Shown here: one piece after another, positions 1-7,377 of the stretch
Position numbering within the stretch: the first letter of the stretch is position 1
Layout of the letters: every line of letters begins with the position of its first letter
Virus record (IMG/VR): IMGVR_UViG_3300005288_000017
Span: 1-52,770 of that record
Strand: one strand, 5' to 3'
From: a virus
DNA: 52,770 nt
Made by a program: the position numbers and the translations under genes
The notes under the pieces: model-generated
What the model saw: the letters and a program-made list of their open reading frames with translations, nothing else
Told to the model about the DNA's origin: nothing
The model's database searches: none

Positions 1-1
1 A

Positions 2-106
2 TACAAACTTCTGAAAGAACGAATGAAGAGGCGTACAGGTGAACTTACCGTTGTGTCTAACAAGCTCTCTGAAGAGAGAAAACTAAATCAGGTATGGGAG
101 AATTGA
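2..106 (+). CDS. 3' end of a gene cut by the window edge
   Basis: An open frame runs from the left edge to a TGA at 104-106, giving the last 34 residues of a basic, Lys/Arg-rich C-terminus. The stop lies one base before the ATG of the next gene (108), the tight spacing seen throughout this block. Too little is visible to name a function. Confidence 0.6.
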   Translation, partial: YKLLKERMKRRTGELTVVSNKLSEERKLNQVWEN

Positions 107-107
107 G

Positions 108-317
108 ATGAAACGAACAATCATGTACCGCTACAGTTCTTGGACAGAAGGTTGTGGATGTTGCTCAAATAGTGAATCACTCTATGATGTCTATGAAGAT
201 GGTGTGTTGGTATCAGAAGCAAATTGGTGTGGGCTTGCACAGGATGAGGCAGACTTACGGGGTATTCTTAAGCATCTAGAACCTTTTGATATTGATCCTG
301 ATAGTTGGTGGTTTTGA
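108..317 (+). CDS. hypothetical protein, acidic, Cys-rich N-terminus
   Basis: 69-residue unknown protein. A Cys cluster (GCGCC, residues 16-20) sits in an otherwise acidic, aromatic-rich sequence ending DSWWF. A GGGAG ribosome site lies at 96-100 and the ATG follows the previous stop directly. Its TGA overlaps the next ATG (ATGA at 317). No family recognised. Confidence 0.75.
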   Translation: MKRTIMYRYSSWTEGCGCCSNSESLYDVYEDGVLVSEANWCGLAQDEADLRGILKHLEPFDIDPDSWWF

Positions 318-532
318 TGAAAGTATGCTGCGGTAACGGAAAGCCTTATGACACTCTAACAGACTTCGAACGTCTCGGTGGTTGCGGGAACGATCACTGT
401 GTAGGCCCAATTAGTGTAGAAGATTATGATCTACTCTTGACAGGGCTTGGAACATTCGATATAAGAGATTGCACAAGCTCAGATGAGTTGTGTAAGTTGA
501 TTAAACCAACAGGAGAGCAAGATGAAATTTAG
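317..532 (+). CDS. hypothetical protein
   Basis: 71-residue unknown protein with Cys residues near the N-terminus (MKVCCGNGKPYD). The ATG at 317 is preferred over an in-frame TTG at 305 because it overlaps the upstream stop as ATGA. Its end overlaps the next ATG at 522. No family recognised. Confidence 0.7.
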   Translation: MKVCCGNGKPYDTLTDFERLGGCGNDHCVGPISVEDYDLLLTGLGTFDIRDCTSSDELCKLIKPTGEQDEI

Positions 533-701
533 TAAAGAGGCTTGGTGGGAATATGTCAGGGGTACTGAACTGAAAGATATGGAAGATGGTGATATCCTAA
601 TTGCACTGTAACAAGCGTTCTATTCTGGATATATCTGTAAAGAGTCTGAAATTAAAATTATTGATTCTCAACTCGTTGCACTCAAGGAGATGTTTAAGTG
701 A
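522..701 (+). pseudogene. small gene interrupted by an in-frame TAA
   Basis: The ATG at 522 follows an AGGAGAG site (511-517). The frame gives 29 residues to a TAA at 609-611, then continues in the same frame for 29 protein-like codons (QAFYSGYICKESEI...) to a TGA at 699-701. That distal stop overlaps the GTG of the next gene as GTGA, the coupling used all over this block, so the whole stretch was probably one 59-codon gene. A single substitution (for example AAA or CAA to TAA) would explain it. The alternatives are a genuine 29-residue gene followed by a gap, or a base-call error. Confidence 0.55.
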
Positions 702-949
702 AGCCCCACGAGATTGACAAGATTAAAAGTTTAGATCCTACAGGCTGCAACGGCACTGTGCAAAGTGTTCTGATGAATCCTAATATCAACCAAGCACATT
801 ATGCAGAAGTGTTGTATTATTTGTTGAGTAAGGTGCTTGAAGAGAAGGGGTATCTTGAGCGTGCTAGTAATGCCATGACTAGGGTGTTGCAAGCTAATGG
901 GTTGGTGGATGAATTGAATAAATGTCTTGAATTGGAGGAGAAACTATGA
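698..949 (+). CDS. hypothetical helical protein
   Basis: 83-residue unknown protein starting at GTG 698, which overlaps the preceding TGA (GTGA), with AAGGAG at 684-689. The C-terminal half looks helical and charged (VDELNKCLELEEKL). Its stop overlaps the next ATG at 946. No family recognised. Confidence 0.72.
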   Translation: MKPHEIDKIKSLDPTGCNGTVQSVLMNPNINQAHYAEVLYYLLSKVLEEKGYLERASNAMTRVLQANGLVDELNKCLELEEKL

Positions 950-1203
950 ACTACATAGCAGAAAATGTTAAAGTATTCTTTGGAGATATTGAAGTTACAG
1001 GTTATGCACTTGCCGACCCAATCTATGCAAATCGTGAACGACTGTGGTACAAGGATATTGAAGGAAAACCTTTCACTGTACTTGCAACTTGTGAAGATTA
1101 CACTGTAGTAGAGGTTCCTTTCAATGAATTAGGTTATGAAAAGCATATTAAGCCGATGAAGCCAACTGTTAAGAGTCCATTTAAGTGTGTGGTGGAGAAA
1201 TGA
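946..1203 (+). CDS. hypothetical protein
   Basis: 85-residue unknown protein, mixed strand/helix character, with a basic tail (PMKPTVKSPFK). GGAGGAG at 934-940 precedes the ATG, and the start (946) and stop (1203) both overlap neighbours by ATGA. No family recognised. Confidence 0.75.
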   Translation: MNYIAENVKVFFGDIEVTGYALADPIYANRERLWYKDIEGKPFTVLATCEDYTVVEVPFNELGYEKHIKPMKPTVKSPFKCVVEK

Positions 1204-1403
1204 TTTCTCATCTAGACTATTTAATGAGTCTTCCACAAGTACATAGGGAAATTTATGGTTACGAAGAAGAAAACAAACCAAATGATTATTGTGTCTGGAC
1301 AGATATTGGTTATAGTAAGAGTCTAATGGCTTGGGTTGAAACTGATGAGCACTTTAGAGATAGAATTAAAGAAATAAAGCTTGACTGTAAAATAGAAACA
1401 TGA
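1200..1403 (+). CDS. hypothetical protein
   Basis: 67-residue unknown, acidic protein. The ATG at 1200 (MISHLDYLM) is chosen over an upstream in-frame TTG because it overlaps the previous TGA and follows GGTGGAG (1190-1196). About 75 bp without a clear gene follow before phoH. A mini-frame begins at the overlapping ATG 1401 but stops after 9 codons. Confidence 0.7.
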   Translation: MISHLDYLMSLPQVHREIYGYEEENKPNDYCVWTDIGYSKSLMAWVETDEHFRDRIKEIKLDCKIET

Positions 1404-1479
1404 GACATTGGTGGTGTAGGGATTTGTAGGCAGGAAAAGCGGGATAATTATTAAATAACCAGTAGAAGGAAACAAGTGC

Positions 1480-2304
1480 ATGGGAAGTCGCGAAAGGGCG
1501 TTTGTAGTACAAGTTGACGGTCAGGATATCGCCGTTCCCCGTAAACGTGTTCGTAAGGATAAGGTTGGTAAACCTGCTGTAAACCATAAGTATGATGATG
1601 AAAAAGAGTTTAATTCGTTGCACTTTAAGCCTATTGGAGAGGCACAAACGCTTGGGGCACAGTATCTGCAAGAAGGCCGTAAAATAGTTGCACTACAAGG
1701 CCCAGCCGGTGGTGGCAAGTCAATTCTAGCTGCATGGCACGCTGCAAACCTGTTGAAAGCTAAATCTATCCATAAATTGTTCTTGGTTCGACCTTATGAG
1801 TCTTGCGGGCGTACAATCGGGGCGGTTCCCGGCACGGAAGGAGAAAAACTCTCCGTTATCTTCACCAGCATCTTGGAGCATCTGACCAAGTTCCTTGGTA
1901 AAACGCAATTGTCTTACATGCTTGAGAAGAAAGTAATCGAATTCAAAAGCGTCGAATGGATGCGCGGTTATTCCTTTGAGGACGGCGTTTTTGTCTTGTG
2001 TGAAGAGGTGCAGGGATTCGATACTGACCTTATGCAAATGCTGACAACTCGTATTGGTGATGGCGCGCAACTTTGTATGACGGGTGATTGGCGTCAAAAA
2101 GACATCCGCAAGGAAACTGGGCTTAAGTACTTGAGTGAAGTTGTAGAGGCTGCAAATAACACACCACCAGAATTTCTTGATGACGAAGATATTCAGGAAA
2201 TCAAGAATAACATTGGGTTTGTGAATTTTACATTTGAGGACAGTGGTCGTCGAAGTAAGTTGACTAAAGCACTTGTGAAATTGTTTTACTACGAGAAGGG
2301 GTAG
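1480..2304 (+). CDS. phoH: PhoH-like P-loop ATPase
   Basis: 274-residue PhoH-family protein: an ATPase of the phosphate-starvation PhoH type, common in phages and linked to RNA metabolism, though its phage role is not settled. A Walker A motif GPAGGGKS lies at residues 74-81. The Walker B region reads VLCEEVQG (172-179), where PhoH usually has LDEAQN, so the Asp is Glu here. A basic N-terminal tail (RKRVRKDK, 21-28) precedes the ATPase domain. The ATG at 1480 follows AAGGAA. It is followed two bases later by a homing endonuclease gene and then a ClpP-like protease. Confidence 0.93.
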   Translation: MGSRERAFVVQVDGQDIAVPRKRVRKDKVGKPAVNHKYDDEKEFNSLHFKPIGEAQTLGAQYLQEGRKIVALQGPAGGGKSILAAWHAANLLKAKSIHKLFLVRPYESCGRTIGAVPGTEGEKLSVIFTSILEHLTKFLGKTQLSYMLEKKVIEFKSVEWMRGYSFEDGVFVLCEEVQGFDTDLMQMLTTRIGDGAQLCMTGDWRQKDIRKETGLKYLSEVVEAANNTPPEFLDDEDIQEIKNNIGFVNFTFEDSGRRSKLTKALVKLFYYEKG

Positions 2305-2306
2305 TT

Positions 2307-3125
2307 ATGGAAGTCGATTCAACAAGATGGGAGATTATAAAAGAATGGAAAGAGGGTAGACGCCACTACCTAGAAGTTAAGTGTAATATTTGTAATACAC
2401 ACTTTGATAGATCACGAAAAGAGCAAATCTTTGGAAAGGTTCTTAGGCAGTGTGAATGCGATAAAACTGTGCGTGGAAAGCCATTTGAAATAGGTGAGCG
2501 GATTGGTAAACTGATAGTTCTGGAAAGAGATAACAGTATTACGGATAATAAACATGTTTGGTGGAAGGTAAAGTGTGATTGTGGAGAAGTTAAATCCTTA
2601 CAAGGTAGTCAGTTGAGGAACGGTACAACTTCAACATGCGGATGTTTGCTTTCTGACAAACGTGGAGGTAAAAGAGAAAAGCATGGCAGGACTAAAACAA
2701 AAGAGTATAAAATTTGGACTAGTATGTGTGGTAGAGTAACAAGACCAGACGAAAGTACCCGTAAATGGTATTTTGACAAGGGTATTGGTGTTTCTTCTGA
2801 GTGGAGAGCTGGTTTTACACACTTCTATGAGGATATGGGAGACTGTCCAGAGGGGTACTCTTTAGACAGAATTGACCCATCAGGTGATTACTGTAAAGAA
2901 AACTGCCGCTGGGCTTCTCTTGAACTTCAATCTATTAACAAAGGATTGTTTTGCAATAACACAAGTGGTAAGACAGGTGTTTCCTTGAATCAACACGGAA
3001 AATATATGGCTTACATTTACAACAAGGGCGAGAGAATCCATCTAGGGAGTCATGCAACTTATGAATCAGCAGTCAAAGCACGCCTTGAAGCCGAAGAAAA
3101 ATATTGGGGAGACATTAATGAGTGA
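2307..3125 (+). CDS. free-standing homing endonuclease, HNH-like with AP2 DNA-binding domain
   Basis: 272 residues. The N-terminal half has Cys pairs (CNIC at 26-29, CDCG at 90-93, CGC at 111-113) like zinc-binding modules. Around 185-203 is the phage HNH-variant signature SLDRIDPSGDYCKENCRW. Residues 217-262 (NNTSGKTGV..., LGSHATYESAV) match the AP2/ERF DNA-binding domain common in phage homing nucleases. It has the same domain order and several identical motifs as the protein at 33624-34469, so the two are paralogous mobile genes. It sits between phoH and the ClpP-like gene without breaking either, as expected of intergenic homing insertion. Confidence 0.85.
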   Translation: MEVDSTRWEIIKEWKEGRRHYLEVKCNICNTHFDRSRKEQIFGKVLRQCECDKTVRGKPFEIGERIGKLIVLERDNSITDNKHVWWKVKCDCGEVKSLQGSQLRNGTTSTCGCLLSDKRGGKREKHGRTKTKEYKIWTSMCGRVTRPDESTRKWYFDKGIGVSSEWRAGFTHFYEDMGDCPEGYSLDRIDPSGDYCKENCRWASLELQSINKGLFCNNTSGKTGVSLNQHGKYMAYIYNKGERIHLGSHATYESAVKARLEAEEKYWGDINE

Positions 3126-3888
3126 AGATAATATCGTTCCATTCTTTCAACCAAACAAAACGTTCACAACAGAATTTCGTGGTGTTCGGTATGATTACTA
3201 CTTGACTGGTGAAATTGGCAAGGCTGAGGATTATGTAGACTTGTGTAATATTCTGCGTAGTGCATCGGCACAAGATGAGGTGGTGATAAGAATCCGGAGT
3301 GGCGGCGGGTCTGTACACACAGGCAATATGATCATCAACGCTATTAGTGAATCTGAGGCTAATGTCGTTGGGTTCATTGAAAGTGACTGTGGTAGTATGG
3401 CTACGTTCATCTTCTTGGCCTGTCATACTTGGGGCGTTTCAGACACTGCTGAGTTTTTCTGTCACACTTGTAGCTATGGTTCTTGGGGTAAGGAACATGA
3501 AAATTTTGCACAGGCTGAGTTTATTCGTAAACAAGCACACAAACAGATGCGTGCTCGATATGAAAACTTCCTCACAACTCAAGAAATCGAAATGGTCATT
3601 TCTGGGACCGACATCTATCTAGATGCTGATGAAATTATGCAGCGACTTGAAGGGTATTCGGAAGCTCGAAATAATAAGCCTTGCGACTGTGGCTCAGAAG
3701 ATTGTCCTCAAAACCAACGCCTCGCAGCTCTCCAAGAGGAAGAAGACTTCGACGACATGCCAACACTGGAAGACATGATTTCTTCCGCTGTAGCTTCCGG
3801 TATTGAGCAATATGAAAAGAAACGACTTGCCGCTGATAAAAAGGTCACGAAGGTAAAACCAGCAAAAGTAATCGAAAAATCTGAATAA
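3118..3888 (+). CDS. ClpP-like serine protease (peptidase S14)
   Basis: 256 residues from ATG 3118, which overlaps the end of the endonuclease gene. The ClpP fold signatures are present in order: SGGGSVHTG (61-69, oxyanion region), Ser93 in CGSMA (nucleophile), His116 in FFCHTC, Asp165 in GTDIYLDADE, so the triad looks complete. A Cys-rich segment (CDCGSEDC) and a charged C-terminal extension (from about 190) go beyond bacterial ClpP. Phage ClpP-like proteases often mature the prohead. Here the neighbour is phoH, not capsid genes, so that role is uncertain. The gene ends just before a strong promoter. Confidence 0.85.
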   Translation: MSEDNIVPFFQPNKTFTTEFRGVRYDYYLTGEIGKAEDYVDLCNILRSASAQDEVVIRIRSGGGSVHTGNMIINAISESEANVVGFIESDCGSMATFIFLACHTWGVSDTAEFFCHTCSYGSWGKEHENFAQAEFIRKQAHKQMRARYENFLTTQEIEMVISGTDIYLDADEIMQRLEGYSEARNNKPCDCGSEDCPQNQRLAALQEEEDFDDMPTLEDMISSAVASGIEQYEKKRLAADKKVTKVKPAKVIEKSE

Positions 3889-3893
3889 AGAGC

Positions 3894-3922
3894 TTGCATT
3901 AAATACGTGGGAGGGGTAAAAT
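3894..3922 (+). promoter_or_regulatory. sigma70-type promoter
   Basis: TTGCAT (3894-3899), a 17-bp spacer and TAAAAT (3917-3922) lie between the protease gene and the small-gene cluster starting at 3956, so they probably drive that cluster with host RNA polymerase. Confidence 0.6.
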
Positions 3923-3930
3923 TCTCCCAC
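3907..3930 (+). promoter_or_regulatory. inverted repeat overlapping the -10 region
   Basis: GTGGGAG (3907-3913) and CTCCCAC (3924-3930) are perfect arms around a 10-base centre that contains the -10 hexamer TAAAAT. With no T-tract it is not a typical terminator. It could be an operator. Confidence 0.45.
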
Positions 3931-3955
3931 AAACTTAAACCAAAGGAGAATTAAA

Positions 3956-4165
3956 ATGGGTGAATTTACAGCGTGGCTTTGTTGTATGATTTTTGTTGCA
4001 CTTGTGTCAGTTAACAATACAACATTCCGTTTCGATGCAAACGATGCAGTTAAAATGCTAAATGAAGTATGTTCCAAGAATGGCGGCATTGAATATTCCA
4101 AAGTGGACATTGACAATTGGTTGTTTACTTGTAAAGATACTGCTAAATACACTGTTAAACGTTAA
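3956..4165 (+). CDS. small secreted or membrane-anchored protein
   Basis: 69 residues. The N-terminus (residues 5-18, AWLCCMIFVALVSV) is hydrophobic, a signal peptide or membrane anchor. The remainder contains two Cys residues (39 and 59) that could form a disulfide outside the cytoplasm. AAAGGAG precedes the ATG. It is the first gene after the promoter at 3894. Function unknown. Confidence 0.72.
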   Translation: MGEFTAWLCCMIFVALVSVNNTTFRFDANDAVKMLNEVCSKNGGIEYSKVDIDNWLFTCKDTAKYTVKR

Positions 4166-4176
4166 GGAGAAATTGT

Positions 4177-4272
4177 ATGATCAGCGCACAAGAAATAGAA
4201 GAACTTATCGCAGAACAACAAGCTGACCTTGCTGCACAGGAACTGCTAGAGAATTCTGAGGAAGAAGAATGA
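4177..4272 (+). CDS. very small acidic protein
   Basis: 31 residues, almost entirely Glu, Gln, Ala and Leu (QEIEELIAEQQADL), so probably one amphipathic helix. AAGGAG lies at 4164-4169 and the TGA overlaps the next ATG (4269). Accepted for its ribosome site and coupling. Function unknown. Confidence 0.6.
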   Translation: MISAQEIEELIAEQQADLAAQELLENSEEEE

Positions 4273-4391
4273 ACATCTTTGATAAATTATACGAAGTTCC
4301 AGATGAAGATGGACACCTAGAGCCAGTGTTTGATATTGATCCGTATATTTATTTAGAACTAGATCTACATTATGCCCAAGGAGAGATGTAA
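4269..4391 (+). CDS. very small acidic protein
   Basis: 40-residue acidic unknown protein (MNIFDKLYEVPDEDG). The start overlaps the previous stop (ATGA) and the TAA shares its last base with the next ATG (TAATG at 4391). No family recognised. Confidence 0.6.
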   Translation: MNIFDKLYEVPDEDGHLEPVFDIDPYIYLELDLHYAQGEM

Positions 4392-4540
4392 TGGATTTTG
4401 ATGAATTTATTAGTTACCTGAAACAAAGCCTACCAGATAATGTTGACTGGTATGTAGACCAGAGCAGGTTCAAAGGTAATGATCTTGTAGGGGCAACCAT
4501 TAAGTTTAATTTTCCTGTACAACAGGACGAGGAAGAATAA
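4391..4540 (+). CDS. small hypothetical protein
   Basis: 49-residue acidic unknown protein (MDFDEFISYLKQSL). AGGAGAG (4379-4385) precedes the ATG and the start is coupled to the upstream stop. No family recognised. Confidence 0.6.
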   Translation: MDFDEFISYLKQSLPDNVDWYVDQSRFKGNDLVGATIKFNFPVQQDEEE

Positions 4541-4541
4541 A

Positions 4542-4712
4542 ATGCCACTATACATGTTAGTTAAAGTAGACTTCGAACATCGTGAGAATATGGGATTGTT
4601 TGATACACAGGCTAAGGCGCTTGCTTTGCAGACATCACTTGAGCTAGAATTATTTGACTCAGGTAGTTTGGCTGGTATTAGTTTCTATGTAGAGGAGCAC
4701 TTTGTTAAATGA
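4542..4712 (+). CDS. small hypothetical protein
   Basis: 56-residue unknown protein (MPLYMLVKVDFEHREN). The pattern of a short strand, a loop and a helix rich in Ala/Leu (TQAKALALQ) resembles small one-strand/one-helix phage proteins. GAGGAAG lies just upstream and the stop overlaps the next ATG (4709). Confidence 0.62.
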   Translation: MPLYMLVKVDFEHRENMGLFDTQAKALALQTSLELELFDSGSLAGISFYVEEHFVK

Positions 4713-4846
4713 ATTATGAACAAGATCAGCTAGAGGGGTTGGAATCATCTTTGGAACATTGGATTCTGTCAGATGAAAAAGATATGGTAGATACTTTTGG
4801 TGAAGATCTGGTAGTGGCTGTAAAAGAGGCTTTGCACAATGAGTGA
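4709..4846 (+). CDS. small acidic protein
   Basis: 45-residue acidic unknown protein (MNYEQDQLEGLESS), predicted helical. AGAGGAG (4691-4697) precedes its ATG. The end overlaps the next gene by 8 bases. Confidence 0.58.
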   Translation: MNYEQDQLEGLESSLEHWILSDEKDMVDTFGEDLVVAVKEALHNE

Positions 4847-5063
4847 CTTCAGTAGTTGGGAAGATTTAAAAGAGTGGTTATCTGATCCTGAAGATAACTG
4901 GAATACCGTAAGTTATCATGCTTGGACTTGGGGTAATTCTTACATGTCTTGTTATGATGAAGACTGTGGTTGTTCAGATGATTTCGAGACTGTAGAAGAC
5001 GCTGTGGAAAGTATTAGGGATTATTGCGGTAACAAACTTGAGTTGGTAATTAAGAATGACTGA
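4839..5063 (+). CDS. small acidic Cys-containing protein
   Basis: 74-residue unknown protein, Trp/Asp-rich, with a CYDEDCGC cluster near residues 38-45 that could bind a metal. AAGAGG lies upstream of the ATG. It overlaps both neighbours by a few bases. No family recognised. Confidence 0.7.
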   Translation: MSDFSSWEDLKEWLSDPEDNWNTVSYHAWTWGNSYMSCYDEDCGCSDDFETVEDAVESIRDYCGNKLELVIKND

Positions 5064-5208
5064 CCACGACCGATGGCTTGACCAAGATTTAGATGATCAC
5101 TACTTAGAACTTCTTGAGTCTGGCCTTGAAATACCCTGGCCCGATGAACCAGCAATAGAACCAAATAACGATTACGATGATTATGACGGCTGGGATGACA
5201 TGCAATGA
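5056..5208 (+). CDS. small very acidic protein
   Basis: 50 residues, dominated by Asp/Glu (DYDDYDGWDDMQ at the end). The ATG at 5056 overlaps the previous gene and the TGA overlaps the next ATG at 5205. Strong negative charge is typical of DNA-mimic or inhibitor proteins, but nothing specific shows that here. Confidence 0.55.
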   Translation: MTDHDRWLDQDLDDHYLELLESGLEIPWPDEPAIEPNNDYDDYDGWDDMQ

Positions 5209-5390
5209 TGAGGGTAATTAAAATAACTCCTCACATCCCTTATTATCTAGCCGAAGGAAACGTTGTACAAAGTAAGTGGAGAGAACCTTTCGTAGACAGA
5301 GTTGGTAATAAAGCAACGCTAACGAAACTAGAAGTGCTTACGAAGAAAGGGAAGATTGTAGATTACACAATTCAAGTTCAGTGGGAGTAG
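5205..5390 (+). CDS. small basic hypothetical protein
   Basis: 61-residue, basic, strand-rich unknown protein (MMRVIKITPHIPYYL). The start overlaps the preceding TGA (ATGA). An ATG three bases later is an equally good start. No family recognised. Confidence 0.65.
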   Translation: MMRVIKITPHIPYYLAEGNVVQSKWREPFVDRVGNKATLTKLEVLTKKGKIVDYTIQVQWE

Positions 5391-5395
5391 AGATT

Positions 5396-5701
5396 ATGGC
5401 TGAGAAGAAGCAGAGAGAAATCAAAGTAAGTTATATCTCCTACGAGGAGTATACCCAGTATGACTACGTGGATGTTGCAACTTGGTTCATTGTAAATGCT
5501 CTTCAACAATATGTCTATTTTCACACGTCGGATCGTGCAGAGGCTCAGCGAGTTTGTAATGATCTATACGGAGTAGGATTTTATACAGTAAAGACCTCAA
5601 AAATTCAGAAGACTAAATCAAGTCGTGAGGATGGCGGATATTCAGCTTACGGGTCGAATAGTCGTAAAGGGTTTGCAAGTCAGTTGAAGAAAACAACATG
5701 A
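5396..5701 (+). CDS. hypothetical protein
   Basis: 101-residue unknown protein. The ATG at 5396 (MAEKKQREIKV) with GGGAG at 5383-5387 is preferred over an upstream in-frame GTG. A folded middle is followed by a Ser/Gly/Lys-rich C-terminal tail (SRKGFASQLKKT). The stop overlaps the next ATG at 5698. Confidence 0.72.
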   Translation: MAEKKQREIKVSYISYEEYTQYDYVDVATWFIVNALQQYVYFHTSDRAEAQRVCNDLYGVGFYTVKTSKIQKTKSSREDGGYSAYGSNSRKGFASQLKKTT

Positions 5702-6114
5702 AGTACGATAAACTCTACATGGACTTAGCTTTACGAGTTGCACAGGAGAGTAAATGCCCACGTAAAGCTGTAGGTTGTGTCATTGTACCAGAATCAGGAA
5801 TGTTGGCAGTTGGTTTCAATGGTCACGCATCAGGTGGTCCCAATATATGGGATTATTCAGAAGACGGAAATCCAGAAGTAGTACATGCAGAATTGAATAG
5901 TTTAGGGAAAATGCTAGAACAAGGGGTTAGTGCTAAAGGATCCACGGTCTATGTAAGCTTGAGTTGTTGCCTTGATTGTGCTAAGCTTCTTGTACGTGCC
6001 AAGGTAAGTCGAGTTGTTTATTTGGAGAGTTACAGAAAGACAGATGGGCTGGATTATTTGAGAAAATACAATATTTGTGTAGAACAATTTAAAGGAGAAC
6101 AAAATGAAAACTAA
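5698..6114 (+). CDS. deoxycytidylate (dCMP) deaminase family protein
   Basis: 138 residues, the usual size for phage dCMP deaminases, zinc enzymes that turn dCMP into dUMP for dTMP synthesis. The cytidine-deaminase signature is complete: HAE at 63-65 (His ligand and catalytic Glu) and Cys91/Cys94 in SCCLDCAK. The Pro usually found before the first Cys is Cys here. The dUMP would feed the ThyX at 44772-45431. AAGAAAAC precedes the ATG and the gene is tightly packed with neighbours. Confidence 0.85.
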   Translation: MKYDKLYMDLALRVAQESKCPRKAVGCVIVPESGMLAVGFNGHASGGPNIWDYSEDGNPEVVHAELNSLGKMLEQGVSAKGSTVYVSLSCCLDCAKLLVRAKVSRVVYLESYRKTDGLDYLRKYNICVEQFKGEQNEN

Positions 6115-6526
6115 AGTAAGTGCTTGGAAAGACGAAGACATTGTAGATACTCGCAAACTCCAAATCTTTAGCTTGTGTCAAGTAATGGCAGCTTTCCATT
6201 ATGAACTTGTAGAGTACAAAGGCCACGCTTCACGATTTGAAAGTACCCACCGCTCAAATAAAGGTCGTAATGTAATTAGCTGGTCTAAGGCCATTTCGCT
6301 CTATAACGGTGATTCTGTAAAATGTGTATTTGGTCGTCCTCCTAATCGTTTGACATTGTGGAGTTTTACCGACTACCAAGTAACACAAGCCAAGGCTGCA
6401 AGGATAGTTAAACAGCTCAAATTGCAGTTCTGTCGTCAAACCAAACAGGTGATTGTACAAGATCATCGTGTTGAATTTATTACCCCTTCGTATAAAGCTC
6501 TATTCCTCGGGAATAAGTATCTATGA
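6104..6526 (+). CDS. hypothetical protein
   Basis: 140-residue basic unknown protein. AAAGGAG precedes the ATG at 6104, which overlaps the deaminase end. Basic clusters (RSNKGRN, KQLKLQFCRQTK) could bind nucleic acid, but no known domain is recognised. The stop overlaps the next ATG at 6523. Confidence 0.72.
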   Translation: MKTKVSAWKDEDIVDTRKLQIFSLCQVMAAFHYELVEYKGHASRFESTHRSNKGRNVISWSKAISLYNGDSVKCVFGRPPNRLTLWSFTDYQVTQAKAARIVKQLKLQFCRQTKQVIVQDHRVEFITPSYKALFLGNKYL

Positions 6527-6711
6527 ACAGATCGATTATCTATGTCTGGTCATCAGGATTTTGGATATTTGGAGTAGATTATCATCACGGTACACATTCA
6601 GCTTTAGGTAAGTATCAAGAAGTTATTCTTGGCGAAGGATGGCATAGACAGGAGATTACTTTGATGGTGAATGACTTCATTGAAGAGAATCTATTGCTGT
6701 GGGAAGATTGA
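6523..6711 (+). CDS. small hypothetical protein
   Basis: 62-residue unknown protein, aromatic-rich N-terminus (YVWSSGFWIFGV) and acidic C-terminus. It is the last gene before the terminator at 6723. The start overlaps the previous TGA. Confidence 0.65.
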   Translation: MNRSIIYVWSSGFWIFGVDYHHGTHSALGKYQEVILGEGWHRQEITLMVNDFIEENLLLWED

Positions 6712-6722
6712 TAGAAATTTAT

Positions 6723-6757
6723 AAGCTCTGAGGCTCTTGTCTCGGGGCTTTTCTTTT
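6723..6757 (+). terminator. rho-independent terminator
   Basis: A 10-bp stem (6723-6732 with 6741-6750, two G-U pairs) and an 8-base loop are followed by TTTTCTTTTG. It closes the operon that ends with the gene at 6711. Confidence 0.75.
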
Positions 6758-6792
6758 GTTAAAATTATCTTATAAATTAACTAGGAGGCTAC

Positions 6793-6999
6793 ATGATCTA
6801 CATAACAGAAATGCTGCGTTGGGGTGATGATGAATCCCACCATTATATCATTGGAGCATACTCAACCAATGAAGAAGCCTCTTACGCAGGAGAATTTCGT
6901 GAAGATTTGAATAAGATCAAGCACTTAGCTTATAATTTTGACTCAGATGGTGTTATTGATGCTATACGAACTCTAGAAAACAAAATGTTTGAGGTGTAG
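6793..6999 (+). CDS. small hypothetical protein
   Basis: 68-residue acidic unknown protein (MIYITEMLRWGDDES). A strong AGGAGG site (6782-6787) precedes the ATG. It is the first gene after the terminator. An AT-rich stretch at 6757-6780 may hold a promoter, but no convincing -35/-10 pair was found. Confidence 0.7.
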   Translation: MIYITEMLRWGDDESHHYIIGAYSTNEEASYAGEFREDLNKIKHLAYNFDSDGVIDAIRTLENKMFEV

Positions 7000-7002
7000 G
7001 TA

Positions 7003-7377
7003 ATGAGTAAGAAAGGAAATCCTGATTTTAAACCAATGACAGACCAGCAAAGGGAGGAAGCACACCTAAAACGTCTAGCTGACCAAGAATATGCTGTAAA
7101 TCACCTGATAATTGAGTACAAAGATGCCGATTATTGGCGTTCATTAGCCTCAGAACAGGGGCTGAAGATGCCTAATTGGTGGATAAAGGGGGTAGAAGTT
7201 AAGTATATTCGGAGGGCTTGTAAGAAACTTGGAATTGATGTAGCTGAATATGTTGAGTCCACTGGCTTTAAAAACCTTAAAGAATTCACTGAAAACAATG
7301 AAAAATGGACAGCTTTTGCCCATGTAGGGTTGGTTTTAGAGTTTTATAAAGAGAATACAGCTCAGAAAGGTTGTTAG
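7003..7377 (+). CDS. hypothetical protein, C-terminus probably frameshifted
   Basis: 124 residues as read, with a helical, charged N-terminal half (MTDQQREEAHLKRL). The final residues (NTAQKGC) look out of register. Moving one frame near 7350-7354 (GAGAATAC) gives a protein-like continuation (YSSERLLESIESGKV, then VVFDVFSSININRAR) to a TAG at 7449-7451, just before the next ribosome site. One lost base would explain this, so the intact gene probably spans 7003-7451. Function unknown. Confidence 0.65.
   Translation: MSKKGNPDFKPMTDQQREEAHLKRLADQEYAVNHLIIEYKDADYWRSLASEQGLKMPNWWIKGVEVKYIRRACKKLGIDVAEYVESTGFKNLKEFTENNEKWTAFAHVGLVLEFYKENTAQKGC

Noticed and set aside
1401-1450. Mini-gene starting at ATG 1401
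   Set aside because: It stops after nine codons at a TAG and has no independent support, though it overlaps the previous stop.
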